A stretch of DNA of 21,328 nucleotides, taken from positions 1 to 21,328 of the forward strand of contig CANPBV010000013.1 in NCBI GenBank assembly GCA_947572405.1. Direction: 5' to 3'. Numbering within the stretch: the first letter of the stretch is position 1; each line of letters starts with the position of its first letter. A program made the position numbers and the translations under genes. The notes beneath the pieces are model-generated. The model was not told the origin of the DNA, did not search any database, and was given only the letters and a program-made list of their open reading frames with translations. The DNA comes from an uncultured Mycoplasmatota bacterium (GTDB taxonomy: Bacteria; Bacillota_I; Bacilli_A; RF39; UBA660). Positions 13,625 through 21,306 of this stretch are shown here, piece after piece.

Positions 13625-14481
13625 ATGAATGAATTAAAAGAAAAAATAGATATAGAAAGAATGATATATGAAGTAAGGGAAAAACAAGTAATGTTAGATA
13701 ACGATATAGCATGTTTATTTGGATATGAAGTAAAACAGCTAAATAGACAAGTTCAAAGAAATATAAATAGATTTCCAAAAAATTATTGTTTTCAACTTAC
13801 AAAAGAAGAGTATTATTATTTAAGGTGCCAAAATGGCACCTTAAAGCAAAAGCCTGGTGAGCATAGGAAATATATGCCATATGCATTTACAGAGCATGGA
13901 GTAACAATGCTAGCTGGTATATAAAAAAGTGAAATCGCAGTTATGATGAGTCTTCGTATATTGGAAAAGATTTATTAGAACAGAAATTTATTAATGAACT
14001 GGTAATAAAAGACAATAAAAGAATTGACTTATTAGAAAAATCATTTTCAAAATTAGAAGAAAAGAGAAGGAAAAATGAAGTTTATTTTAATGGTCAAATC
14101 TATGATGCGTATTCTAAATTGTTAGATATTATGTTAGAAGCTAAAAAAGAATTAGTGATTGTTGATCGATATGCAGATAAAATTACATTAGATATAATTT
14201 CAAGAATAAAAGTACAAGTGATATTGATTACAAAAGAGGATGGATTACTAAAAGAATTAGATACCAAAAAATATCAAGAACAATATCATAATTTAAAAAT
14301 AGTATATAATGATCCCTTTCATGATAGATATTTGATCATTGATAACTATAAAATATATCATTGTGGAGCTAGTATTAATTATGCAGGAAATAGAACGTTT
14401 TCCATTAATTTATTAGAAGATGAAATTATAAAAAAATTGTTGCTTCAGAAAATGATAGAATTCCAAGCAAAAGCTACTTAA
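13625..14481 (+). pseudogene. Broken ORF6N-domain gene
   Basis: Two fragments together match one ORF6N-type protein, a family with a phage-related N-terminal DNA-binding-like domain. Fragment 1 starts at ATG 13625 (GTGG before it) and gives 99 residues: ERMIYEVREKQVMLDNDIACLFGYEVKQLNRQ, FPKNYCFQLTKEE, YAFTEHGVTMLAGI, then TAA 13922-13924. The same frame continues with KSEIAVMMSLRI as if one codon (probably TTA) had become TAA. At about 13957 the homology jumps frame: YIGKDLLEQKFINELVIKDNKRIDLLEKS then runs on to the stop at 14481, including FHDRYLIID and YHCGASINYAG. Residues expected between SLRI and YIGKD are missing, so a small out-of-frame deletion occurred as well as the nonsense change. 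A fragment starting at TTG 14119 would not be a natural gene. The order of the lesions cannot be told. Confidence 0.82.
13819..13845 (+). repeat. Perfect 12-bp inverted repeat inside the ORF6N gene
   Basis: TTTAAGGTGCCA (13819-13830) and TGGCACCTTAAA (13834-13845) are exact reverse complements around AAA. It lies in the coding region (LRCQNGTLK) and has no T-run after it. Confidence 0.85.
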
Positions 14482-14488
14482 AAAAACC

Positions 14489-14515
14489 TGTAAATTAATT
14501 TTATTTACATTTTTT
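14489..14515 (+). terminator. Intrinsic terminator after the broken ORF6N gene
   Basis: TGTAAAT (14489-14495) and ATTTACA (14503-14509) form a 7-bp stem with a 7-nt loop, followed by T6. It isolates the str operon promoter from upstream transcription. Confidence 0.75.
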
Positions 14516-14544
14516 AGATTTTTATGGAACAATTACAAATTCTG

Positions 14545-14574
14545 TTGACAAAAATGGTATAAAAGTGCTATAGT
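14545..14574 (+). promoter_or_regulatory. Promoter of the str operon (rpsL-rpsG-fusA-tuf)
   Basis: TTGACA (14545-14550), 18-nt spacer and TATAGT (14569-14574) with TGC before it. The -10 and spacer length match those of the secE promoter. Predicted +1 is near 14581. Confidence 0.85.
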
Positions 14575-14584
14575 AGTAGTACGT

Positions 14585-14621
14585 TTTAATTAAGGTTTAC
14601 TTCGGTAAATCTTTCATTAAA
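14585..14621 (+). promoter_or_regulatory. UUCG-capped hairpin in the rpsL leader
   Basis: A 9-bp stem (14592-14600 with 14605-14613, one G-U) is capped by C(UUCG)G; after a small internal loop (1 and 2 nt) a 6-bp TTTAAT/ATTAAA stem (14585-14590 with 14616-14621) closes it. It begins within about 4 nt of the predicted +1 and has no T-run. It is the most stable-looking leader hairpin in the window; its role is not known to me. Confidence 0.75.
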
Positions 14622-14670
14622 CATAAATTTGAAACACCTGGATGTGTGGAAAGGAAAGGAGGATGAAACT

Positions 14671-15087
14671 ATGCCTACAATTAATCAATTAGTTCGTAAG
14701 AGAAGAAGTGAAAAAACAAGAAAAAGTAAATCACCTGTATTAGGGATTGGATATAACAGCAAGGAGAAAAAACAAACAAATCAAAACTCTCCTCAAAAAC
14801 GTGGTGTTTGTACTCGTGTTGGTACAAAAACTCCAAAGAAACCAAACTCAGCTCTTCGTAAATATGCTCGTGTTAGATTAAGTAACGGTCGTGAAATCGA
14901 TGCTTATATCCCAGGAGAAGGACATAACTTACAAGAACATAGCGTTGTATTGGTTCGTGGTGGACGTGTTAAAGACTTAATCGGTGTTCGTTATCATGTA
15001 ATTCGTGGTACTATGGATACAGCTGGAGTTGAAAAACGTCGTCAAGGTCGTTCTAAATATGGTGCTAAAAAACCAAAGAATAAATAA
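14671..15087 (+). CDS. rpsL: 30S ribosomal protein S12
   Basis: S12 lies at the decoding centre and affects accuracy; it is the streptomycin-resistance locus. The 138-residue protein has the usual Gram-positive form, with the loop insert before SPQKRGVCTRV and the TPKKPNSALRK block. The second decoding loop reads RGGRVKDLIGVRYH: Lys101 and Asp102 (the site modified by RimO where present) are kept, but Ile104 (codon ATC 14980-14982) replaces the near-invariant Pro that is residue 90/91 in E. coli numbering. ATG 14671 follows AAAGGAGG and gives MPTINQLVRK; the TTG at 14629 is rejected. It is the first gene of the str operon. Confidence 0.97.
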   Translation: MPTINQLVRKRRSEKTRKSKSPVLGIGYNSKEKKQTNQNSPQKRGVCTRVGTKTPKKPNSALRKYARVRLSNGREIDAYIPGEGHNLQEHSVVLVRGGRVKDLIGVRYHVIRGTMDTAGVEKRRQGRSKYGAKKPKNK

Positions 15088-15123
15088 TCAAAAAATGTAA
15101 CAAAATAGGAGAGGAGGATTTAT

Positions 15124-15591
15124 ATGCGCAAAAGACGTGCTGTGAAAAGAGATGTTCTACCAGATCCACTATATAATTCAAAATTAGTAACCAAACTAAT
15201 TAACACAATTATGATAGATGGAAAAAAAGGAACAGCTCAAAAAATTTTATATCAGGCCTTTGATATCATAAAAGAAAAAACTGGAGAAGAACCATTGGAA
15301 GTATTTAATAAAGCAATGGAAAACATTCAACCAGCACTAGAAGTAAAAAGTCGCCGTGTAGGTGGAGCTAACTATCAAGTGCCAATTGAAGTAAAACCAG
15401 ATAGAGCAAGAGCTTTAGCAATGCGTTGGTTAATCGGATATGCTAGATTACGTGGAGGCCATTCAATGGCTGAAAATTTAGCAAATGAAATCATTGACGC
15501 AGCAAACGGTGTAGGGGCAGCTGTTAAAAAACGTGAAGATACCCACCGTATGGCAGAAGCAAATAAAGCATTCGCACATTACCGTTGGTAA
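15124..15591 (+). CDS. rpsG: 30S ribosomal protein S7
   Basis: S7 starts assembly of the 30S head and contacts the E-site tRNA; in some bacteria it represses the str operon. The 155-residue protein is the normal length and shows MRKRRAVKRDVLPDPLYNSKLVTKLIN, the VKSRRVGGANYQVPIEV hairpin loop and the AMRWLIGYARLRGG helix, ending in HYRW. ATG 15124 follows AGGAGAGGAGG. The 36-nt gap from rpsL leaves little room for a separate regulatory fold, and I see no clear S7 target in it. Confidence 0.97.
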   Translation: MRKRRAVKRDVLPDPLYNSKLVTKLINTIMIDGKKGTAQKILYQAFDIIKEKTGEEPLEVFNKAMENIQPALEVKSRRVGGANYQVPIEVKPDRARALAMRWLIGYARLRGGHSMAENLANEIIDAANGVGAAVKKREDTHRMAEANKAFAHYRW

Positions 15592-15618
15592 TAACAATTT
15601 AAGAAAGGAAACAAAAGT

Positions 15619-17691
15619 ATGGCTCGTGATTATAGTTTAGAGAACACACGTAATATAGGGATCATGGCACATATTGATGCTGGAAAAACAACCTGTACAG
15701 AACGTGTATTATTCCACACTGGTAAAATCCACAAAATTGGAGAAACTCATGATGGAGCGGCTCAAATGGACTGGATGGAGCAAGAACAAGAACGTGGAAT
15801 TACAATCACTTCAGCTGCTACAACTGCTTTTTGGAAAGGTCACAGATTTAATATTATTGACACCCCAGGACATGTAGATTTTACAGTTGAAGTATCAAGA
15901 TCACTTCGTGTACTAGATGGTGCGGTAGCACTTCTAGATTCACAAGCGGGTGTTGAACCACAAACAGAAACTGTATGGCGCCAGGCTACTGAATTCAAAG
16001 TACCTCGTATGATTTTCTGTAATAAAATGGATAAAATGGGAGCAAGCTTTGAATATAGTTTAGGAACTATCAAAAGTAGATTAGGTGTTAATGCAAAACC
16101 GATTGAATGGCCAATTGGAGCAGAAAATGAATTCAATGGAATTATTGACTTATTGACTCGTACCGCTTATCATTATGATGGGAAACAAGAAGAAGAACCA
16201 ACAATTATTGATATTCCTGCTGATATGGTGGATTTAGTAGAAGAAAAACGTAATGAATTAATTGAAGCAGTTGCTGAATTTGACGATGAACTTATGAACA
16301 AATATCTTGAAGGAGAAGAAATTAGTATTGATTTAATCAAGCGTGCAATTCGTAAAGGGACACTTGCGGTTGAATTCTTCCCAGTATTATGTGGTACTGC
16401 TTTAGGAAATATTGGAGTAAAATTATTACTAGATGCAGTAGTAGATTACTTACCATCTCCACTTGACATTGAAGCAATTAAAGGTGTTGATATGGATGGT
16501 AATGACATTGAAAGACATCCAAGTGATAATGAACCATTTAGTGCGTTAGCATTCAAAGTAATGACTGACCCATTTGTTGGTAAATTAACATTCTTCCGTG
16601 TATACTCAGGACACTTGAGTAGTGGTTCTTATGTACTGAATGCAACAAAGAACTCAAAGGAAAGAATTGGCCGTATCTTACAGATGCATGCCAATAATCG
16701 TACCGAAATTACAGATGTATACACTGGTGACATCGCAGCCGCAGTAGGACTTAAAAATACAACTACTGGAGATACATTATGTGATGAAAAGAAAGCTTGT
16801 ATTTTGGAATCAATGGAATTCCCAGAACCAGTTATTGAACTTGCTGTGGAACCAAAATCAAAGGCAGACCAAGATAAAATGGCAACAGCGTTACAAAAAT
16901 TATCGGAAGAAGATCCAACTTTTAGAGCTAGTACCAATCATGAAACGGGTCAAACCATTATTGCTGGTATGGGAGAACTTCACCTAGATATCATTGTTGA
17001 CCGTATGAAAAGAGAATTTAATGTAGAAGCGAATATTGGTAAACCACAAGTATCTTACCGTGAAACATTAACTCAAATGGGTGAATGTGAAGGAAAATAC
17101 ATTAAACAATCTGGAGGACGTGGACAATATGGACATGTATGGATTAAGTTTGAACCAAATCCAGACAAAGGTTATGAATTCGTAGATGCAGTAGTAGGTG
17201 GAGTTGTTCCTCGTGAATATATTCCTGTTACTGATAAAGGATTACAAGATGCTATGAAAACTGGTGTTTTAGCAGGATACCCAATGGTAGATGTGAAAGC
17301 AACTCTATTTGATGGTTCTTATCATGATGTAGACTCATCAGAAATGGCATTTAAAATCGCTGCTTCTATGGCTTTAAAAGAGGCTAAAAATAAATGTAAA
17401 CCAATTTTACTAGAACCAATTATGAAAGTTCAAGTAATTGTTCCAGATGAATATCTAGGAAACGTAATGGGAGATATTACATCTCGTCGTGGTCGTCCAC
17501 TTGGTCAAGAATCAAGAGGAAATGCACTTGCAATTGATGCAATGGTACCACTTTCAGAAATGTTTGGATATGCAACATCTTTAAGATCAAATACACAAGG
17601 ACGTGGAAACTTCACTATGGTATTTGACCATTATGAAGAAGTGCCAAGAAATATCTCTGATGAAATCATCAAGAAAAATGGTGGAAACTAA
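15619..17691 (+). CDS. fusA: Translation elongation factor G
   Basis: EF-G is the GTPase that drives tRNA-mRNA translocation and, with RRF, ribosome recycling. The 690-residue protein has all G-domain motifs: AHIDAGKTT (17-25), the switch I ERGITITSAATT, DTPGHVDF at 81-88 with catalytic His85, and NKMD at 135-138. Domains II-V follow, including RGQYGHVWIKFEP in domain IV and SRRGRPLG in domain V. ATG 15619 follows AAGAAAGGA (15601-15609). It lies 27 nt after rpsG, the standard str order. No truncated or acidic variant features suggest a specialised EF-G paralogue such as EF-G2. Confidence 0.98.
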   Translation: MARDYSLENTRNIGIMAHIDAGKTTCTERVLFHTGKIHKIGETHDGAAQMDWMEQEQERGITITSAATTAFWKGHRFNIIDTPGHVDFTVEVSRSLRVLDGAVALLDSQAGVEPQTETVWRQATEFKVPRMIFCNKMDKMGASFEYSLGTIKSRLGVNAKPIEWPIGAENEFNGIIDLLTRTAYHYDGKQEEEPTIIDIPADMVDLVEEKRNELIEAVAEFDDELMNKYLEGEEISIDLIKRAIRKGTLAVEFFPVLCGTALGNIGVKLLLDAVVDYLPSPLDIEAIKGVDMDGNDIERHPSDNEPFSALAFKVMTDPFVGKLTFFRVYSGHLSSGSYVLNATKNSKERIGRILQMHANNRTEITDVYTGDIAAAVGLKNTTTGDTLCDEKKACILESMEFPEPVIELAVEPKSKADQDKMATALQKLSEEDPTFRASTNHETGQTIIAGMGELHLDIIVDRMKREFNVEANIGKPQVSYRETLTQMGECEGKYIKQSGGRGQYGHVWIKFEPNPDKGYEFVDAVVGGVVPREYIPVTDKGLQDAMKTGVLAGYPMVDVKATLFDGSYHDVDSSEMAFKIAASMALKEAKNKCKPILLEPIMKVQVIVPDEYLGNVMGDITSRRGRPLGQESRGNALAIDAMVPLSEMFGYATSLRSNTQGRGNFTMVFDHYEEVPRNISDEIIKKNGGN

Positions 17692-17718
17692 GGGAAAATA
17701 CTTGCTATTTTTCTTTAG
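17692..17718 (+). terminator. Weak hairpin between fusA and tuf
   Basis: A stem of mostly A-U pairs (GGGAAAATA with TATTTTTCT, two G-U pairs) closes loop CTTGC and ends in a T-rich stretch. It begins at the fusA stop. It could act as a partial terminator before a separate tuf promoter; stability is low. Confidence 0.35.
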
Positions 17719-17730
17719 TTGATATAAAAT
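17702..17730 (+). promoter_or_regulatory. Possible separate promoter of tuf
   Basis: TTGCTA (17702-17707), 17-nt spacer, TAAAAT (17725-17730). The -35 matches only 4/6. A tuf promoter would suit the very high demand for EF-Tu, but the evidence is modest. Confidence 0.4.
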
Positions 17731-17762
17731 AGATTATGTAATTAATTATAAGGAGGAAATTT

Positions 17763-18947
17763 ATGGCAAAACAAAAATATGATCGTTCAAAACCACATGT
17801 TAACATTGGTACAATTGGACACGTAGATCATGGTAAAACAACTTTAACAGCTGCTATTTCATCTCACTTAGCTGGAAAAAATGGTAACGAAAAAGTTGAT
17901 TTTAACAATATTGATAAAGCACCTGAAGAAAGAGAACGTGGTATTACAATCAATACTGCACATATTGAGTACAGTACTGAAGCTAGACACTATGCACACG
18001 TTGACTGTCCAGGACATGCTGACTATGTAAAGAACATGATTACTGGTGCTGCTCAAATGGATGGAGCAATATTGGTTATTGCTGCAACTGATGGACCAAT
18101 GGCACAAACTCGTGAACATATCTTATTATCACGTCAAGTTGGTGTACCTCGTATGGTTGTATTCATGAACAAATGCGACATGGTTGATGATGCTGAATTA
18201 TTAGACCTTGTTGAAATGGAAATTCGTGAATTATTAAGCGAATATGGATACGATGGAGATAACACTCCAATCATTCGTGGTTCTGCATTAAAAGCCCTTG
18301 AAGGCGATGCTACATGGACTGCTAAGATTGATGAATTAATGGCTGCTGTAGATAGTTATATTGAAACTCCAGCAAGAGATACTGAAAAACCATTCTTAAT
18401 GCCAATCGAAGATGTATTTACAATCACAGGACGTGGAACTGTTGTTACAGGACGTGTTGAAAGAGGACAATTGAAACTTAACGATGAAATTGAAATCGTT
18501 GGTATTAAAGATACTAAAAAATCAGTTGTTACAGGAATTGAAATGTTCCGTAAACAATTAGACTATGCTGAAGCAGGAGACAATGCTGGTGTATTATTAC
18601 GTGGTATTTCTCGTGAAGATGTAGAACGTGGTCAAGTATTAGCAAAACCAGCTTCAGTTACTCCACATAAAAAATTCAAAGCTACAGTTTATGTACTTAG
18701 CAAAGAAGAAGGTGGAAGACACACCCCATTCTTCAGTAACTATCGTCCACAATTCTACTTCCGTACAACTGACGTAACAGGAACGATTGAATTACCAGAA
18801 GGTGTTGAAATGGTTATGCCTGGAGATAACGTTGAAATGACAGTAGAATTAATTCACCCAATCGCTATTGAAAACGGAACTAAGTTCTCAATTCGTGAAG
18901 GTGGAAGAACTGTTGGAGCAGGAAACGTTTCAGAAATTGTTGAATAA
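17763..18947 (+). CDS. tuf: Translation elongation factor Tu
   Basis: EF-Tu delivers aminoacyl-tRNA to the ribosome as a ternary complex with GTP. The 394-residue protein is the standard three-domain form. G motifs are GHVDHGKT (19-26), DCPGHADY at 81-88 with catalytic His85, and NKCDMVDD from 136. Domain II starts at about 205 (FLMPIEDVFTITGRGTVVTGRVERG) and domain III contains GGRHTPFFSNYRPQFYFRTTDVTG. AAGGAGG (17750-17756) sets ATG 17763. Codon choice is strongly biased and repetitive, as expected for a very highly expressed gene. The operon ends with a strong terminator. Confidence 0.98.
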   Translation: MAKQKYDRSKPHVNIGTIGHVDHGKTTLTAAISSHLAGKNGNEKVDFNNIDKAPEERERGITINTAHIEYSTEARHYAHVDCPGHADYVKNMITGAAQMDGAILVIAATDGPMAQTREHILLSRQVGVPRMVVFMNKCDMVDDAELLDLVEMEIRELLSEYGYDGDNTPIIRGSALKALEGDATWTAKIDELMAAVDSYIETPARDTEKPFLMPIEDVFTITGRGTVVTGRVERGQLKLNDEIEIVGIKDTKKSVVTGIEMFRKQLDYAEAGDNAGVLLRGISREDVERGQVLAKPASVTPHKKFKATVYVLSKEEGGRHTPFFSNYRPQFYFRTTDVTGTIELPEGVEMVMPGDNVEMTVELIHPIAIENGTKFSIREGGRTVGAGNVSEIVE

Positions 18948-18951
18948 TTAT

Positions 18952-18979
18952 AAAAATCAGAAATATTTCTGATTTTTTT
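18952..18979 (+). terminator. Intrinsic terminator of the str operon
   Basis: AAAATCAGAAA and TTTCTGATTTT are perfect inverted repeats (18953-18963 with 18966-18976) and the T-run continues to 18979. Confidence 0.9.
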
Positions 18980-18992
18980 CTTTTTCAAATAA

Positions 18993-18998
18993 TATAAT
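18993..18998 (+). promoter_or_regulatory. Possible -10 box for the HD-domain gene
   Basis: TATAAT at 18993-18998 lies 20 nt before ATG 19019. No convincing -35 is seen; the position it should occupy is the 3' arm of the tuf terminator. The call is weak. Confidence 0.35.
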
Positions 18999-19018
18999 AG
19001 TATAACAAGGGGGATTTT

Positions 19019-19978
19019 ATGGAAATACAGAAATTAAGAACTCTTTATACAGAATATGGAAAAATTCACTTGGGAAATATAGAAGCCCTATATGGAAATG
19101 CAGATAATAGTATTAAATTGAAAATAAAGCATGGTATCTCAATGTCAGAGTCTGTTCCTAGAATAACAGTTGGATCAGGATTATTTCATGAAAGCTTTGA
19201 GGAAACAGCAGCAATAGATGGATTATTTCATGATATAGGTAGATTCACCCAATATTTTTTAATTGGGAATTTAAAAGATGCAGAATTAGAAGAAAAGTAT
19301 GGCATTAAAGACCATGGAAGAATGGGGGAATTATTATTGAGTGATGAATTATCAGCATATTTTGGATTAGAAGATTATATATCCATTTTAAAACCAGTTG
19401 TTGGAAATCATACCGAAATATATAATCCTAGATATACCTTAGATTTATCTAAATTACCACCTGTTTTTAAAGAATATAGTATGGAAGAAATAAGTAGGAG
19501 GCAACATTTAAGAGACCTTTTAATTGCCGCTAAAATAAAGTTGGTTGTAGAAGCTGATAATTTTGAATTGTTGCAAAATATAATAAATCGTGATTGGGTT
19601 CCAAAAATTTCGGAAAGAGAAGAAGATTTTATCACAAAAGAAGCATGGGAACAATTTACCAATAATCTTCCTATTATGATTGCAGAATTTAAAAAAAGAA
19701 ATGTTTGGAGTACTAATTCAGGTGTTGTTTTAAGATATGGATTATTACCACAAAAAGCGCAACTGCGATCAACATTAGAAGTTTTGTTAGAACAAGATTA
19801 TCTGAGATTGGTATATGAAAGGGCAACAGAAGGCCTTCATAATCCAGATCCTCTCATTTATGAAGGATATTTATATGCAACACTACTGGTAAAAAATATC
19901 ATTGCGTTAAGTGATCCAATCATTGCAGAAGAACAAAGAAAAGAAGCCGTAGAAAAAACAAAAAAAATGTGGAAATAA
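19019..19978 (+). CDS. HD-domain metal-dependent phosphohydrolase
   Basis: The protein (319 residues) is an HD-superfamily member, enzymes that use one or two metals to hydrolyse phosphate esters, often nucleotides or cyclic nucleotides. Candidate metal ligands are His38 (KHGISMSE), His71-Asp72 (LFHDIGRF), His99 (DHGRMGE), His131 (NHTEI) and Asp180 (EADN), the expected order H...HD...H...H...D. With five such positions a two-metal site is possible. The C-terminal half (about 190-319) has no motif I can name. ATG 19019 follows AAGGGGG (19007-19013). It stands alone between the tuf terminator and a convergent gene, so context gives no substrate. Confidence 0.75.
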   Translation: MEIQKLRTLYTEYGKIHLGNIEALYGNADNSIKLKIKHGISMSESVPRITVGSGLFHESFEETAAIDGLFHDIGRFTQYFLIGNLKDAELEEKYGIKDHGRMGELLLSDELSAYFGLEDYISILKPVVGNHTEIYNPRYTLDLSKLPPVFKEYSMEEISRRQHLRDLLIAAKIKLVVEADNFELLQNIINRDWVPKISEREEDFITKEAWEQFTNNLPIMIAEFKKRNVWSTNSGVVLRYGLLPQKAQLRSTLEVLLEQDYLRLVYERATEGLHNPDPLIYEGYLYATLLVKNIIALSDPIIAEEQRKEAVEKTKKMWK

Positions 19979-19999
19979 AAACAGTCTTAGACTGTTTTT
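19977..19999. terminator. Bidirectional terminator between the HD gene and femAB
   Basis: AAAAACAGTC (19977-19986) and GACTGTTTTT (19990-19999) form a perfect 10-bp stem with loop TTA. A-rich and T-rich ends give a U-tract on both strands, and the stops of both convergent genes lie inside or next to it. Confidence 0.88.
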
Positions 20000-21251
20000 A
20001 TCGTTTTAACATATTTCGAATAGGAGCAGAATTACGATACATAAAATAGAGTGCTTTATTCGTAATCAGTTCTAAATCTCCAACATATTCATAGATATCA
20101 GCTCCGAAGTTCTTTTTAAAGTTGTTTAATCCCTGATAAGGATTGTTTTCTAAATTTGGGTTTGTAACGCCACCTAAGTTAAATTTCTTAAATCCCTCAT
20201 TAGAAAATTTTTCAATCAGCTTCCAAAGTAATAAATGCTTTGCATTAAAATGTTTGTAATTAGGATCAAATCCGTCCATAAACAAATAGATTTCCTCTTT
20301 ATTTTTGATAATGATGGCAGAAGCAAGGATTGCCCCAGTTGGGAAATCACGAAGTAAATTAGTAGCCTTAATAAGTTCATTTTTATAATAATTGGTTTGA
20401 TTATCATATCTAATTTTTAAATCTATTAATTTGGAACTTTTTTCATTTAACTGTGAAAATATTTGATTATTGATTTCCACGCTTTTTTGTTCTGCTAATG
20501 CGTAGGCTTCTTGTATTTTAGTAAGAAAATAGGCTGTATCCAATTTTGCATAAAAAAATTCTATTTTATTTTTTTCACCAAATACTTGATAAATATCTTG
20601 AAAGAATCTTAAATCTCTTGGATATTTTTCTTTTGTTTGCAAATATAAATAATCCAAATTGTTAATATTTCCCTTATGAATTCTTATTCCATTTTTTTCA
20701 GCACTTCTAATCTTTGTACGATATTTTTTACTGATTCCATTAAATAATTGGTAATAAGGATAATCTATGTTTAAAATTGCCTCAAATCTTGGCTTAAAAG
20801 ATTCAAAGAAGTGATTATATCCCAAATGATAGTATCCAAGTCTTTTTAAATCATTGTACACCTTTCCGAAATAATTATTGGTTTCTTTTAAATGGTTATC
20901 TTTATCATGAACGTCTTTGATAATAAAAGGATTTAATTTTATAGCAATGATATCTCTTTTACCTAAAAATTTTTTTAATAAAATAGTAAAATTTTTTAAT
21001 AAATCATAATTATTATAATTGAGTAAAAATCCTCTAGGAGCATAAGCATAATTAAAACCATTACTTTTTTGAACAAGAATTAAAGAAGCAGCAATAACTT
21101 TATCATTATCTACCATTCCAACAAATAAAGTACCGAACCCCTGACGTGCTATAACATTGGCATATTCTACTGTCTGATATAGAGAATGAACATTAAAACT
21201 ATTGGTAAAATTTTCAAATTCAGTTGGTGTTAATTGTTTCATTTTCATCAT
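19998..21251 (-). CDS. FemAB-family peptidoglycan interpeptide-bridge aminoacyltransferase
   Basis: FemA/FemX/MurM-type enzymes use aminoacyl-tRNA to add amino acids to the stem-peptide lysine of lipid II, building the peptidoglycan cross-bridge on the inner membrane face. The protein is about 417 residues and shows the family's two GNAT-like halves: an N-terminal part (SLYQTVEYANVIARQGFG, YAPRGFLL) and a second (KKYRTKIRSAEKNGIRI, then ASAIIIKNKEEIYLFMDG and FNLGGVTNP). A long helical insert at about 242-298 (KIQEAYALAEQKS...YYKNELIKATNLL) is the coiled coil that in FemA-like proteins is linked to tRNA binding. ATG 21251 is chosen because GGGGAG (21265-21260) is 8 nt ahead; ATG 21257 is also possible but only 2 nt from it. 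Which amino acid is added cannot be read. The cell therefore has a cross-linked wall. Confidence 0.85.
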   Translation of the reverse strand: MMKMKQLTPTEFENFTNSFNVHSLYQTVEYANVIARQGFGTLFVGMVDNDKVIAASLILVQKSNGFNYAYAPRGFLLNYNNYDLLKNFTILLKKFLGKRDIIAIKLNPFIIKDVHDKDNHLKETNNYFGKVYNDLKRLGYYHLGYNHFFESFKPRFEAILNIDYPYYQLFNGISKKYRTKIRSAEKNGIRIHKGNINNLDYLYLQTKEKYPRDLRFFQDIYQVFGEKNKIEFFYAKLDTAYFLTKIQEAYALAEQKSVEINNQIFSQLNEKSSKLIDLKIRYDNQTNYYKNELIKATNLLRDFPTGAILASAIIIKNKEEIYLFMDGFDPNYKHFNAKHLLLWKLIEKFSNEGFKKFNLGGVTNPNLENNPYQGLNNFKKNFGADIYEYVGDLELITNKALYFMYRNSAPIRNMLKR

Positions 21252-21276
21252 ATGCATATCTCCCCATTTCAGGAAT

Positions 21277-21306
21277 ATTATATCATGCCGCAGACTATGT
21301 CCGCAA
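21277..21306 (-). promoter_or_regulatory. Promoter of the femAB gene
   Basis: On the minus strand TTGCGG (21306-21301), 18-nt spacer, and TATAAT (21282-21277) with TGA before it, a good extended -10 with a moderate -35. The spacer and -35 hold an unusually GC-rich inverted repeat, GCGGAC and GTCTGC. Confidence 0.65.

Noticed and set aside
14119..14481. An independent gene starting at TTG 14119
   Set aside because: Similarity to the ORF6N family extends upstream to 13957 in the same frame, and no Shine-Dalgarno precedes the TTG; it is a fragment of the broken gene.
14629..14670. TTG start for rpsL
   Set aside because: It is in the leader; ATG 14671 gives the standard S12 N-terminus and has AAAGGAGG at the right spacing.
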